Source: Microbacterium murale (GTDB taxonomy: Bacteria > Actinomycetota > Actinomycetes > Actinomycetales > Microbacteriaceae). From it: 64,000 nt of DNA. The notes below the pieces were generated by a model, which made no database searches, was not told the DNA's origin, and was given only the letters and a program-made list of their open reading frames with translations. Every line of letters begins with the position of its first letter. The first letter of the stretch is position 1. Position numbers and translations under genes: made by a program. This document shows positions 43,873 through 52,683 of the stretch, one piece after another. The stretch is from positions 248,001 through 312,000 of the forward strand of contig NZ_BMCM01000002.1 in NCBI RefSeq assembly GCF_014635185.1, in the 5' to 3' direction.

Positions 43873-44639
43873 TGTTCGACGAGCTCACCTCTCGAGTGGT
43901 CTTCGTCACCGGTGGCAACAGCGGCATCGGCGCCGGTGTCGTGGACGCGTTCCTCGCGGAGGGCGCGACGGTGGTCAGCGCCGATCTGAGCCTGCCTGAA
44001 GGGCTGAGCGGGATCGGCGAGCGTGCGTGGGCAGTCCGGCTCGACGTCAGCGACGAGAGCGCCGTGGAGAGCGTTCTGGATGCCGTCGCCGACGCCATCG
44101 GAACCGTCGACGTCGTCGTGACCGCGGCTGGCACGTCGACGATGGGCTATGCGACAGAGACCACGGGGGCCGACTGGGATCGCAACCTCGACGTCAACGC
44201 GAAGGGGTCGTTCCTCGTCGCACGCGGCGTCGCGCGCAGGCTCGTCGCCGCGGATCGGACCGGCCGGATCATCTTCATCTCATCGCAGGCGGGCAAGAAC
44301 GGCTACCGCGGCATGACGGCGTACGTGGCCTCGAAGCATGCGGTGCTCGGCGTCACGAAGACCATGGCCGTCGAGCTCGCACCGCGCGGCATCACGGTGA
44401 ACGCGATCTGCCCCGGCATCATCGAGACGCCGATGAAGCACCGGGAGCGCATCGAGGGCGGTGCGATCCGCGGTATGACAGCCGAAGAGGTGGCCGCGGA
44501 GGACCGCTCGCAGGTGCCGCTGGGCAGAACCGGCACCACGCAGGACGTCGCGGGCGTCGCACTCTTCCTCGCCAGTGACCTGGCGGGCTACATGACCGGC
44601 CAGGCGCTCAACGTCACCGGCGGCATGACCATGCACTGA
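43872..44639 (+). CDS. Short-chain dehydrogenase/reductase
   Basis: This is a 255-residue classical SDR. It has VFVTGGNSGIGAGV (cofactor), VVVTAAGTSTMG, the catalytic FISSQAGKNGYRG and YVASKHAVLGV with the Tyr-Lys pair, and ICPGIIETPM. The closest style is 3-oxoacyl or sugar-alcohol dehydrogenases. It is translationally coupled to luxS. A link to AI-2 processing is conceivable but unsupported. The substrate is unknown. Confidence 0.88.
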   Translation: MFDELTSRVVFVTGGNSGIGAGVVDAFLAEGATVVSADLSLPEGLSGIGERAWAVRLDVSDESAVESVLDAVADAIGTVDVVVTAAGTSTMGYATETTGADWDRNLDVNAKGSFLVARGVARRLVAADRTGRIIFISSQAGKNGYRGMTAYVASKHAVLGVTKTMAVELAPRGITVNAICPGIIETPMKHRERIEGGAIRGMTAEEVAAEDRSQVPLGRTGTTQDVAGVALFLASDLAGYMTGQALNVTGGMTMH

Positions 44640-44645
44640 GCAGGC

Positions 44646-44948
44646 TCAGCGCCCTGGATCGTCTTTCTCGGATGCTGCGCCGCCGTTCTCATCCGTAGCG
44701 GCGGCGGTGCCGGCATCCGAGGCCTGCGCTTGCCGACCTGCTGCCTCTTCCGCATCGAGCTCCTCGCGCACCTCTTCGCGGTAGCGCACGCGGCGGATGC
44801 GGCGGTTCATGTCCCAGATGAGCAGCACCACGGCGATCACGACGATCACGATCACGAGGAATCCGGCGGGGCCGGGTGTGACCGCGTTGGGGTCGACGGT
44901 CATCGTCGGCGTCGGAATCGGTGTCTCAGTTCCGAACAGCACGATCAT
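44646..44948 (-). CDS. Small single-TM protein
   Basis: This 100-residue protein has a short outer N terminus rich in Pro/Thr, one membrane helix (GFLVIVIVVIAVVLLIWDM), and a charged, acidic cytoplasmic tail (VREELDAEEAAGRQ). The ATG has AGGAAAGG upstream. No family is recognised. It diverges from the DUF4307 gene. Confidence 0.72.
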   Translation of the reverse strand: MIVLFGTETPIPTPTMTVDPNAVTPGPAGFLVIVIVVIAVVLLIWDMNRRIRRVRYREEVREELDAEEAAGRQAQASDAGTAAATDENGGAASEKDDPGR

Positions 44949-45016
44949 GTGTCAGCCTTTCCTGCGCAGGTCGCATAACCTGGAACCACAAGCCTAACGA
45001 CCGAAAGCACCGACCC

Positions 45017-45403
45017 GTGACGACAGCACTCGAGCTCGACGAACGATACGGTCGCGGACGACGCAAACGGGCGAAGTGGGTCATCGGCGGCGCCATCGCC
45101 CTCGTGGTGGTCGTGATCGCCTCGTGGGTGACCGTAGCGCAGTCGATGAACTCGGTCGATGCCGACGATCTGAGCTACGAACTCGTCGACGAGCACAGTG
45201 TCACGGTGCGATTCCAGGTGACAGCGCCGCAGGGACGAGATCTCGCCTGCGCCGTCGAGGCGCTCGACGAGGAGTTCGGCGTCGTGGGCTGGAAGATCGT
45301 CGAGATCCCGGCCGGAGACAGCCACATGCAGCAGTTGAGCGCCACCATACCGACCGTCGCAGAAGCCACGACAGGTTTGGTGAACTCCTGCTGGGCCTTA
45401 TAG
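45017..45403 (+). CDS. DUF4307 membrane-anchored protein
   Basis: This is a 128-residue protein with one N-terminal membrane helix (WVIGGAIALVVVVIASWVTV) after ELDERYGRGRRKR, and a small extracytoplasmic domain ending in NSCWAL. It belongs to an actinobacterial family often located next to greA and threonine dehydratase genes, as here. Function unknown. The start is GTG at 45017 without a ribosome site, suggesting a leaderless transcript. A terminator follows. Confidence 0.84.
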   Translation: MTTALELDERYGRGRRKRAKWVIGGAIALVVVVIASWVTVAQSMNSVDADDLSYELVDEHSVTVRFQVTAPQGRDLACAVEALDEEFGVVGWKIVEIPAGDSHMQQLSATIPTVAEATTGLVNSCWAL

Positions 45404-45420
45404 ACTCCCCTGATACGACC

Positions 45421-45447
45421 GACGCCCTGGCCACTTGCCGGGGCGTC
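45421..45447 (+). terminator. Terminator between DUF4307 and greA
   Basis: GACGCCC (45421-45427) and GGGCGTC (45441-45447) form the stem, followed by TTGGCAT. It lies 17 bases after the DUF4307 stop. Just downstream, GGGCGTTCGAC is directly repeated (45472-45482 and 45497-45507) ahead of the greA ribosome site. Confidence 0.7.
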
Positions 45448-45520
45448 TTGGCATATCCCCACCGCCCCGACGGGCGTTCGACAACACCGCCCTGAAGGGC
45501 GTTCGACTAAGGAGCACGCT

Positions 45521-46012
45521 GTGTCCACAGACGCTCAGGTACCCTTCCTCACGCAAGATGCGTACGACCGGCTCGTCAACGAGCTCGAAACCCTCTCCAC
45601 CACGGGCCGCGACGAGATCGCGAAGCGCATCGAAGCCGCCCGCGAAGAGGGCGACCTCAAGGAGAACGGCGGATACCACGCCGCGAAGGATGAGCAGGGC
45701 AAGCAGGAGGCGCGCATCCGCACCCTCGAGCAGCTTCTGAAGACCGCCAAGGTCGGCGAGGCCGTGGTCAGCCGCGGCATCGTCGAGCCCGGAACGGTCG
45801 TCACGGCGCTCGTCGCCGGCGGCGAAGAGGTCTTCCTGCTCGGCAGCCGCGAGATCGCGGCATCCGGGAGCGACGTGGACGTCTACAGCGAGGCCAGCCC
45901 GCTCGGCCAGGCCATCCTCGGTCTGAAGGTCGGCGAGAAGACCTCGTACGAGGCACCGAACGGCAAGTCGATCTCGGTCGAGGTCACGAACGTCGAGACC
46001 TACGCCGGCTGA
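45521..46012 (+). CDS. greA: Transcription elongation factor GreA
   Basis: GreA frees stalled RNA polymerase by stimulating transcript cleavage. The 163-residue protein has the N-terminal coiled coil (LTQDAYDRLVNELETLS, then REEGDLKENGGYHAAKDEQ) whose acidic tip DLKENGGY is diagnostic, and the C-terminal FKBP-like domain (SPLGQAILGLKVGEKTSYEA). The start is GTG at 45521 with AAGGAG upstream. It converges with ilvA, 19 bases away. Confidence 0.96.
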   Translation: MSTDAQVPFLTQDAYDRLVNELETLSTTGRDEIAKRIEAAREEGDLKENGGYHAAKDEQGKQEARIRTLEQLLKTAKVGEAVVSRGIVEPGTVVTALVAGGEEVFLLGSREIAASGSDVDVYSEASPLGQAILGLKVGEKTSYEAPNGKSISVEVTNVETYAG

Positions 46013-46031
46013 GTCCGGCCACCAGGCGCAA

Positions 46032-47261
46032 TCAGTCGGGAACGACCATCGGGTCGTAGCCGGCCTGGCGGAGCGTGTCGAGAGTCAGCTCGGTGTGCTC
46101 CGCTCCCCTGGTCTCGATGCTCATCTGCAGGATCACTTCACTGATCTGCAGACCCTGGCCGTGACGGGTGTGCATGACCTCCATGACGTTCGCACCGGCC
46201 TGGGAGACGAGCTCGGAGACCCTGGCGAGCTGGCCTGGACGATCGGGCAACGGGATGCGGATGGTCAGATAGCGACCGGATGCCGCGAGCCCGTGCGACA
46301 CGACGCGCTGGAGCAGCAGAGGGTCGATGTTGCCACCGGAGAGCACGGCCATGGTCTTGCCTGTGCCGGATACCTTGCCGGCGAGAATGGCAGCCACGCC
46401 GACGGCGCCAGCCGGCTCGACGACGACCTTCGCCTGCTCGAGCAGAATGAGGATCGCACGAGCGATGTCATCGTCCGTGACGGTGACGACATCGTCCACC
46501 AGATCCTTGATGATCTCGAAAGGCACAGCCCCCGGTTTCGCGACCAGGATGCCGTCTGCGATGGTCGGCAGTGTCACGATCTCGACCGGGTGCCCATCGG
46601 CGAGCGAGGGCGGCATCGCGGCGGCGTTCTCGGCCTGCACCCCGATCACCCGCACGGTGCGTCCGGCCTGAGCTGCGGCACCCTTCGCTGCGGCGGCCAC
46701 GCCGGCGATGAGTCCTCCGCCGCCGATCCCGACCAGGATCGTGTCGACGTCGGGGGCATCCGCGATCAGTTCGAGACCGAGGGTTCCCTGACCGATCACC
46801 ACGTCGCGATGGTCGAAGGGATGGATCATCACCGCGCCGGTGCGCTCCGCGAACTCGGCCGCGAGTCGCAGCGATGTCGCGACGGTCTCGCCTTCCAGCA
46901 CGACCTCTGCGCCGTACCCACGAGTCGCGAGCAGCTTGGGCACAGGCACCCCGAGCGGCATGAAGATCGTCGCGGGGATTCCGAGCGCCTGAGCGGCGAG
47001 CGCGACGCCCTGCGCGTGGTTGCCGGCGGATGCTGCGACCACGCCGCGTGCTCGTTCTTCAGCTGTGAGCTTCGACAGCCGATACGCCGCACCACGGATC
47101 TTGAACGATCCGGTGCGCTGAAGATTCTCCATCTTCAGCACGACGGACTCACCTAGGATGTCGGACAGTGCCCTGGACGGCAGGGTCGGCGTGTGCGAGA
47201 TCACTCGCTCCAGCCCCCGTGCGGCTTCCTCGAACTCGGCCAGACTGGGGACTGCACTCAT
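46032..47261 (-). CDS. ilvA: Threonine ammonia-lyase with ACT domain
   Basis: The enzyme deaminates threonine to 2-oxobutanoate, the first step toward isoleucine (biosynthetic or catabolic). The 409-residue protein has the PLP lysine in RTGSFKIRGAAYR, ASAGNHAQGVALAA, the Gly-rich loop VGIGGGGLIAGVAAA, and a single C-terminal ACT-type domain (LTIRIPLPDRPGQLARV). The single ACT domain suggests the shorter form of the enzyme. The start has GGAGGAATAC, and the stop of the upstream permease gene overlaps it (ATGA). Confidence 0.94.
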   Translation of the reverse strand: MSAVPSLAEFEEAARGLERVISHTPTLPSRALSDILGESVVLKMENLQRTGSFKIRGAAYRLSKLTAEERARGVVAASAGNHAQGVALAAQALGIPATIFMPLGVPVPKLLATRGYGAEVVLEGETVATSLRLAAEFAERTGAVMIHPFDHRDVVIGQGTLGLELIADAPDVDTILVGIGGGGLIAGVAAAAKGAAAQAGRTVRVIGVQAENAAAMPPSLADGHPVEIVTLPTIADGILVAKPGAVPFEIIKDLVDDVVTVTDDDIARAILILLEQAKVVVEPAGAVGVAAILAGKVSGTGKTMAVLSGGNIDPLLLQRVVSHGLAASGRYLTIRIPLPDRPGQLARVSELVSQAGANVMEVMHTRHGQGLQISEVILQMSIETRGAEHTELTLDTLRQAGYDPMVVPD

Positions 47262-48451
47262 GTATTCCTCCGACGCCGCTCGCGCGGCACTGTACTCCAG
47301 ATCAGGTCACCGGTGGGCCTGCTGCCGGTCTTCCACGAACCGCTGCTGAGCGTCACGGCGACGACATTCACGAAGGCCGCCAGCGGCACCGCGAACAGTG
47401 CACCGGGGATGCCGGCGATCATCGAGCCGCCGGCGACCACCAGAACGACGGCGAGCGGATGCACCTTGACGGCGGATCCCATCAGGATCGGCTGCAGGAT
47501 ATGCCCCTCCAGCTGCTGCACGCCGATCACGACGACCAGCATCCAGAACGCGTTCCACGGGTCGTTGTAGACGAGCGCGAGGAACACCGCAACGGCACCC
47601 GTGGCGACGGCACCGACGATCGGGATGAACGCGCCGAGGAAGACGAGCACGGCGACCGGGATCGCGAGCGGAACGCCGAGCAGGAAGGCGCCGAGACCGA
47701 TGCCGATCGAGTCGATCGTCGCGACCAGCAGCTGGGTCTTCGCGTAGCTGACGACCGTACGCCAGCCGCTGCGCGCTGCGGCGTCCACGGCCGGTCGCGC
47801 ATCGCGGGGGAAGAGTTTCGTCGTCCAGCGCCAGATGCCTCCGCCGTCGGCGAGCAGGCAGATCAGGACGAAGATCGTCAGCAGCATGCCGACGACCACA
47901 TGACCGGCGGTCGAGCCGATGGCGAGCGCTCCGGACCACAGCAGCTGTGCCTGTTCCTGGATCAGCGCGAAGCCCTGGTCGATGTAGTCCTGGATCTGGC
48001 CCGCGGACAGGTGCAGCGGACCCTCCATCAGATACTGCTGGAACTCGTCGAGCGCCTGCATCGTGCTCTTCTGCACTGATGGCCACTCTCGCGCGACCTG
48101 CCACCCGACGAGCCACAGCAGGCCGGTGACGATCGCGAGAGTTCCGACGAGGGCGATCAGGATCGCGAGCCACCGCGGGAAGCGCTTGCGCAGCATCCAT
48201 TCGAACACCGGCCAGAGCAGTGCCGTGATCAGGATGCCGACCAGCAGCGGGATCACGAGGAGCTTCAGTTGGATCACCAGCCAGATGATGACCCCAGCGG
48301 CCGCGGCGATCAGCAGCAGCCGCCAGGCGTAGCCGGCCGCGACGCGCAATGACAGCGGCACGGCGTTGTCCGCCTCGGTCGTGACGGTGCGATCGGTCGG
48401 CATACGACCCCACAGAAGATCGCGCTTGCGGGGGCGCTGCTCATCCGTCAT
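47258..48451 (-). CDS. AI-2E family permease
   Basis: This is a 397-residue protein with about eight membrane helices of the PerM/TqsA (AI-2E) family. Visible landmarks are LLVIPLLVGILITALLWPVF, PRWLAILIALVGTLA and the C-terminal GVQQLEGHILQPILMGSAVKVHPL, which is diagnostic. The family includes one autoinducer-2 exporter but also ion transporters. luxS lies 3.4 kb away on the other strand, so an AI-2 role is possible but not shown. It overlaps ilvA by four bases. Confidence 0.9.
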   Translation of the reverse strand: MTDEQRPRKRDLLWGRMPTDRTVTTEADNAVPLSLRVAAGYAWRLLLIAAAAGVIIWLVIQLKLLVIPLLVGILITALLWPVFEWMLRKRFPRWLAILIALVGTLAIVTGLLWLVGWQVAREWPSVQKSTMQALDEFQQYLMEGPLHLSAGQIQDYIDQGFALIQEQAQLLWSGALAIGSTAGHVVVGMLLTIFVLICLLADGGGIWRWTTKLFPRDARPAVDAAARSGWRTVVSYAKTQLLVATIDSIGIGLGAFLLGVPLAIPVAVLVFLGAFIPIVGAVATGAVAVFLALVYNDPWNAFWMLVVVIGVQQLEGHILQPILMGSAVKVHPLAVVLVVAGGSMIAGIPGALFAVPLAAFVNVVAVTLSSGSWKTGSRPTGDLIWSTVPRERRRRNT

Positions 48452-48535
48452 GTCGTCAGTCTAGTTCCGGCCTCGGACGGATGCTGCGACGCGCGCTCCG
48501 ACGGCCATGTCGGAGGCGGACGATACGCTGACGAC

Positions 48536-49798
48536 GTGACCGAGACCCTCAGTGCCGCGCAGGCTCGCCGCATAGCCCTGGCCGCCCAGGGGTTCACCCG
48601 ACGTCGCCCGACGGCCACGGTCTCCGCCCGTCACGTGCACAGCACTATGCAGCGGTTGGGTGTGCTGCAGATCGATTCAGTGAACGTCTTCGCGCGCAGT
48701 CACTACCTCCCTCTCTTCTCCCGACTGGGCTCGTACGATCCGGCGCTGCTGGATCGCGTCTTCCTCTCCCGCACCACGCACTACGTGGAATACCTCGCGC
48801 ACGAGGCCACGTTCGTGCCGGTCGAGGACTGGTCGCTGTGGCGCTTCCGTATGGAGGCGTTCCGCACGCGCTGGGCGTCCGATCCGCAGTCGTGGCTGAG
48901 CCAGAACACCCGCACGATCTCATGGGTGAAGGACGAACTGCGCACTCGGGGCCCGCTGCGCCCGGCGCAGTTGCGGGCCGATGCGCCGCGCGAGCGCGGC
49001 ACCTGGTGGGATTGGGACGACGTGAAGCTCGCCCTCGAGCACCTGTGGCGCACAGGCGATGTCGCCATCAGCGGTCGCCGCGGATTCGAGCGGCACTATG
49101 CGCTGGAAGAGCAGGTGATCCCCTCCGAAGTCCGCGAGCGCGTCGTGCCGCGTGAGGACGGCATCCGTGAACTCGTCCGCCGCGCCGCCCGCTCCTCGGG
49201 AGTCGCGACCGAATCCGACCTCGCCGATTACTATCGCATCCGCGATCGCACGACCATCCGGCAGGCGATCGACGATCTCGTCGACAACGGAGATCTGCAG
49301 CCGGTACAGGTGCGCGGCTGGGAGCGCGGCGGACGCCCGGTGCCCGCCTGGCTGCATCGTGATTCGGTGCTCCCCCGCCGGATCGATGCGGCGGCGATCC
49401 TCACCCCGTTCGACCCGGTGGTCTGGTTCCGCGAGCGCGCGCTTCGCGTGTTCGACCTCGACTACCGCATCGAGATCTATGTGCCGGCGCACAAACGACG
49501 CTACGGCTACTACTCGCTGCCCGTACTGGTCGGAGACCGCATCGTCGCGCGCGTCGATCTGAAGTCGGACAGGGCGACGTCGACCCTTCAGGTGCAGTCC
49601 GCATGGTGGGAACCGCAGTCGCGCGCAGAAGACGCCGAGTCGATCGCGCGCGAACTCGCACTCGCAGCGACCTGGCAGGGATTGGAGAACATCTCGGTCT
49701 CGGGTTGGGGCGATGCCGCGGATGCCGTGGCTGGCGCCCTGCACGTCGAGCGCGGCGGGGTGCTGCGCCACGTGCACGCACGTCAGGAATCGGCGTGA
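48536..49798 (+). CDS. YcaQ-like winged-helix DNA glycosylase family protein
   Basis: This is a 420-residue protein of the HTH_42/YcaQ family. YcaQ removes DNA interstrand crosslinks as a glycosylase. The opening LSAAQARRIALAAQGFTRRR and LGVLQIDSVNVFARSHYLPLFSRLG match the family. ILTPFDPVVWFRERALRVFDL and YVPAHKRRYGYYSLPVL, each under 20 residues, are the family's C-terminal marks. The catalytic QxD-like stretch is in LQIDSVNV. The start is GTG at 48536. It diverges from the AI-2E permease. Confidence 0.88.
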   Translation: MTETLSAAQARRIALAAQGFTRRRPTATVSARHVHSTMQRLGVLQIDSVNVFARSHYLPLFSRLGSYDPALLDRVFLSRTTHYVEYLAHEATFVPVEDWSLWRFRMEAFRTRWASDPQSWLSQNTRTISWVKDELRTRGPLRPAQLRADAPRERGTWWDWDDVKLALEHLWRTGDVAISGRRGFERHYALEEQVIPSEVRERVVPREDGIRELVRRAARSSGVATESDLADYYRIRDRTTIRQAIDDLVDNGDLQPVQVRGWERGGRPVPAWLHRDSVLPRRIDAAAILTPFDPVVWFRERALRVFDLDYRIEIYVPAHKRRYGYYSLPVLVGDRIVARVDLKSDRATSTLQVQSAWWEPQSRAEDAESIARELALAATWQGLENISVSGWGDAADAVAGALHVERGGVLRHVHARQESA

Positions 49799-49826
49799 GG
49801 CGGCGCACAGCTTGAGTACGCGGGCC

Positions 49827-50711
49827 ATGCGGCGGCGAGTGCCGTGGATCCTGGGCGGTTCGATCGTGACCGTCGCGCTGATCGCGGCCGCGATCGTGTG
49901 GTTCCTCATCCCGCGCGGCAGTCCTGAAGATCAGGCACTCGCATATCTGCGGGCACTGGCCGATGGCGACGTGGCAGCGGTGGCTGCGACCGGCCTCGAT
50001 GTCCCCGAGACGACGGCATCCGCGTTCGCGGACGCGGGCGATCGCCTCAGCGATGGCGCGGTCGAGTCTTCAACGACAGATGGCAGCACTGCGACCGTCG
50101 TGGTCTCATTCGAACTCGCCGGCGCGCGGCACGAGAGCACCTTGACCTTGTCCCAGCGTGACGGGCGCTGGGTGCCGAATGCGGCCTCAGCGCTCGGCTC
50201 GGCGCAGTTCACTGTTCCGATCACGATCGTCGACACCGCGATGCCGCCGGACAGGGCTTCTCTGCTGCCCGCGGTGTACGACGTGAACGCGGCACCGGTG
50301 GAGTTCCTCGACGGCAGCGCGACGATCGAGGTGCTTCCCGGCAGAACGCAAGAGGTCGAGATCGACGCGATCCTTCGCCCCGAGGCCGCGGACGCCGCGC
50401 AGGCCCAGCTCGACGACTACCTCGAGACCTGCACGAAACCGGCCGCGGCAGCGCCTTCGTCCTGCGGCATCGCGATCCCCTGGGCGGCCGATTTCTCGGC
50501 CGTCAGCGAGATCCGCTACCGCATCGAACAGGCACCCGTCGTCTCGCTCACCGCGTCCGCGTTCCAGGCCGACGGCGGGGTGCTCGTCGCGACGGTGACG
50601 GGAACCGCGTTCGACGGATCCGCGAAGACGCTCAGCTATCGATCGACGGACTGGAGCGTGCGCGGTGACGTGACCTTCACCGCCGACGACATCGTGCTGA
50701 GCGTGTGGTGA
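49827..50711 (+). CDS. Membrane-anchored extracytoplasmic protein, unknown function
   Basis: This 294-residue protein has one N-terminal membrane helix (ILGGSIVTVALIAAAIVWFLI), then an all-beta, Ala/Thr/Asp-rich extracytoplasmic part. It begins with a DUF4878-like segment (SPEDQALAYLRALADGDVAAVAA) that hints at a NTF2-like fold for the first domain. Two cysteines (TCTKPAAAAPSSCG) could form a disulfide. The start is the ATG at 49827; a TTG at 49812 is possible. No function can be assigned. It converges with the LemA gene. Confidence 0.7.
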   Translation: MRRRVPWILGGSIVTVALIAAAIVWFLIPRGSPEDQALAYLRALADGDVAAVAATGLDVPETTASAFADAGDRLSDGAVESSTTDGSTATVVVSFELAGARHESTLTLSQRDGRWVPNAASALGSAQFTVPITIVDTAMPPDRASLLPAVYDVNAAPVEFLDGSATIEVLPGRTQEVEIDAILRPEAADAAQAQLDDYLETCTKPAAAAPSSCGIAIPWAADFSAVSEIRYRIEQAPVVSLTASAFQADGGVLVATVTGTAFDGSAKTLSYRSTDWSVRGDVTFTADDIVLSVW

Positions 50712-50733
50712 ATGGGCGGTGTTTCGAACCGTG

Positions 50734-51300
50734 TCAGAACTGCACGCGTGGCGGCTCTGAGATCGCCGCGTTGTCGGCGACCTCGAAGAACTCCCGCTCC
50801 GTGAAGCCGAGTCCACGGGCGAACAGGTTGTTCGGGAAGACCTTGATCTTCGTGTTCAGCTCGCGCACACCACCGTTGTAGAAGCGGCGGGCCGCCTGGA
50901 TCTTGTCCTCGGTGTCGACGAGGGCATGCTGCACCTGAAGGAAGTTCTGGCTCGCCTGCAGCTGCGGATACGCCTCAGCGACCGCGAACAGGCTCTTCAA
51001 CGCCTGCTGCAGGTGGCCCTCGGCGATTCCGGCCTCACCCGGGCTCGTCGCGGAAAGCGTCTCAGCACGGGCGCGGGTGACGTTCTCGAACACGGCCTTC
51101 TCATGCGAGGCGTACCCCTTGACGGTCTCGATGAGATTGGGAATCAGATCGGCACGTCTCTTGAGCTGCACGGTGATGCCGCTCCACGCCTCGTCGACGC
51201 GAACGTTCAATTGCACGAGGGAGTTGTAGGTCGCCCAGAAGTAGATGCCGATGAGCACCACTACCGCGACGACAATCAGAACTGGAATGAGCCATTCCAT
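50734..51300 (-). CDS. lemA: LemA family protein
   Basis: This is a 188-residue protein with one N-terminal membrane helix (VLIVVAVVVLIGIYFWATYN) and a four-helix bundle. VRVDEAWSGITVQLKRRADLIPNLIETVKGYA and RRFYNGGVRELNTKI (quoted in part) are diagnostic LemA marks, with the final VFPNNLFARGLGF. Function in bacteria is unknown, probably at the membrane. The ATG lies behind a GGGGGTCATGTGCC leader. It is not next to a typical LemA partner peptidase. Confidence 0.93.
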   Translation of the reverse strand: MEWLIPVLIVVAVVVLIGIYFWATYNSLVQLNVRVDEAWSGITVQLKRRADLIPNLIETVKGYASHEKAVFENVTRARAETLSATSPGEAGIAEGHLQQALKSLFAVAEAYPQLQASQNFLQVQHALVDTEDKIQAARRFYNGGVRELNTKIKVFPNNLFARGLGFTEREFFEVADNAAISEPPRVQF

Positions 51301-51369
51301 GGCACATGACCCCCTTCATGAGTTTTACTCATACTAACCACGGTGCCTGCGCGTGAACTGGGCGACTCG

Positions 51370-52683
51370 TCACTCTCCGAGCACTCGGTCAAGATAACGA
51401 TTCGCGAACCGGCGGTCGGGATCCAGCCGGTCGCGCACCGCTCGGAAGTCGTCGAACCGCGGATAGCGCTCCCGCAGCTGCTGTGCGTTCAGAGTGTGGA
51501 GCTTTCCCCAGTGCGGGCGTCCCCCGTGTTCGAGGCAGATGCGTTCGACGGCCTCGAAGTAGGCCGTCGGATCGGCGCGCCAGTATCGATGCACGGCGAT
51601 GTACCCGCTCGCACGGTCGTACGCCGTGGACAGCCAGCGGTCATCCGCCGCGGCGAAGCGCACCTCCACCGGGAACTCGATCTTCCAGCCGCGCTCGGCG
51701 ACGAGCGTGCGAATCGCCTGGAAGGCCGGCAGGACGTTCTCCGCGGGCAGCGCGTACTCCATCTCCCGGAACCGCACGTTGCGGCGCTGTGTGAGCACCC
51801 GATGCGACAGGTCGGTGTACTCGCGGTCTCCGGTGAGCTTCACGGCGAGGCGATTGAACGGCGGCGTGATGGCCGGAAGCACCTGTCCTGCGGCGCACAC
51901 CATCCGGTACACGCCGTTGGAGAGCAGGGTCTCGTCGATCCACCTGCCGACAGGCGGCAGCGGTTTGCGCGGGGTCGACTCCGGCAGCCGGGTCTGGCTC
52001 TTCGTGAGTGCCACGTCGGTGTGCGGGAACCAGTAGAACTCGAAATGATCCGACGCTGAGACCCGCTCGTCGAGCGTCTCCAGCACGTCATCGAGCGACA
52101 CCGGCTCGTCGACGGCGTGCATGACGAAGGCGGGGACGCACTGCAGCGTGACGTCGACGAGGATGCCGAGTGCGCCGAGCCCCAGCGCGACGGCCGGCAG
52201 CATCTCGGCGTTCTCGGCGTCGCTCACCCGGAGGAACTCTCCCTGCGCGGTGATCAGGGTCACGCCGACGACCTGCGCCGCGAGTCCGCCGAAACGCGCA
52301 CCCGTCCCGTGGGTGCCGGAGGAGATCGCACCGGAGATCGATTGGCGGTCGATGTCGCCGAGGTTCTCCATGGCGAGCCCGTGGGGAGCGAGCAGGCGGG
52401 GGATGCGGTGCAGCCGGGTGCCTGCGAGCAGTGTCACTCGTGCGCGGTCTGGGTCGACCGACACCAGCCCTTGCATGTCATCGAGTTCGAGAAGAACCCC
52501 GGGAGCCACCGCGATACCGGTGAAGCTGTGACCGGCGCCGACGGCCTTGATCTGAAGGTTGTGGGCGGCAGCCGCCTGCACGGCGCGCTGCACGCCCTCC
52601 GGCGTGCGCGGGCGCTCGACGCTGGTCGGCCTCACCCTCGCCGAGCGCGCCCAGTTCTGCCACGTGCCGCCGGGACGCGTCAC
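51370..52683 (-). CDS. FAD-linked oxidase, D-arabinono-1,4-lactone oxidase type
   Basis: This is a 437-residue flavoprotein of the vanillyl-alcohol-oxidase fold. The FAD domain has RPTSVERPRTPEGVQRAV, KAVGAGHSFTGIA and SGAISSGTHGTG; the C-terminal ALO domain contains the family motif HWGKLH. Such enzymes oxidise sugar lactones or aldonates, with oxygen or another acceptor. The start is GTG at 52683, overlapping the stop of the racemase-like gene upstream (GTGA), so the two form an operon. The substrate is not known; a shared sugar-acid or amino-sugar route is possible. Confidence 0.9.
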   Translation of the reverse strand: MTRPGGTWQNWARSARVRPTSVERPRTPEGVQRAVQAAAAHNLQIKAVGAGHSFTGIAVAPGVLLELDDMQGLVSVDPDRARVTLLAGTRLHRIPRLLAPHGLAMENLGDIDRQSISGAISSGTHGTGARFGGLAAQVVGVTLITAQGEFLRVSDAENAEMLPAVALGLGALGILVDVTLQCVPAFVMHAVDEPVSLDDVLETLDERVSASDHFEFYWFPHTDVALTKSQTRLPESTPRKPLPPVGRWIDETLLSNGVYRMVCAAGQVLPAITPPFNRLAVKLTGDREYTDLSHRVLTQRRNVRFREMEYALPAENVLPAFQAIRTLVAERGWKIEFPVEVRFAAADDRWLSTAYDRASGYIAVHRYWRADPTAYFEAVERICLEHGGRPHWGKLHTLNAQQLRERYPRFDDFRAVRDRLDPDRRFANRYLDRVLGE

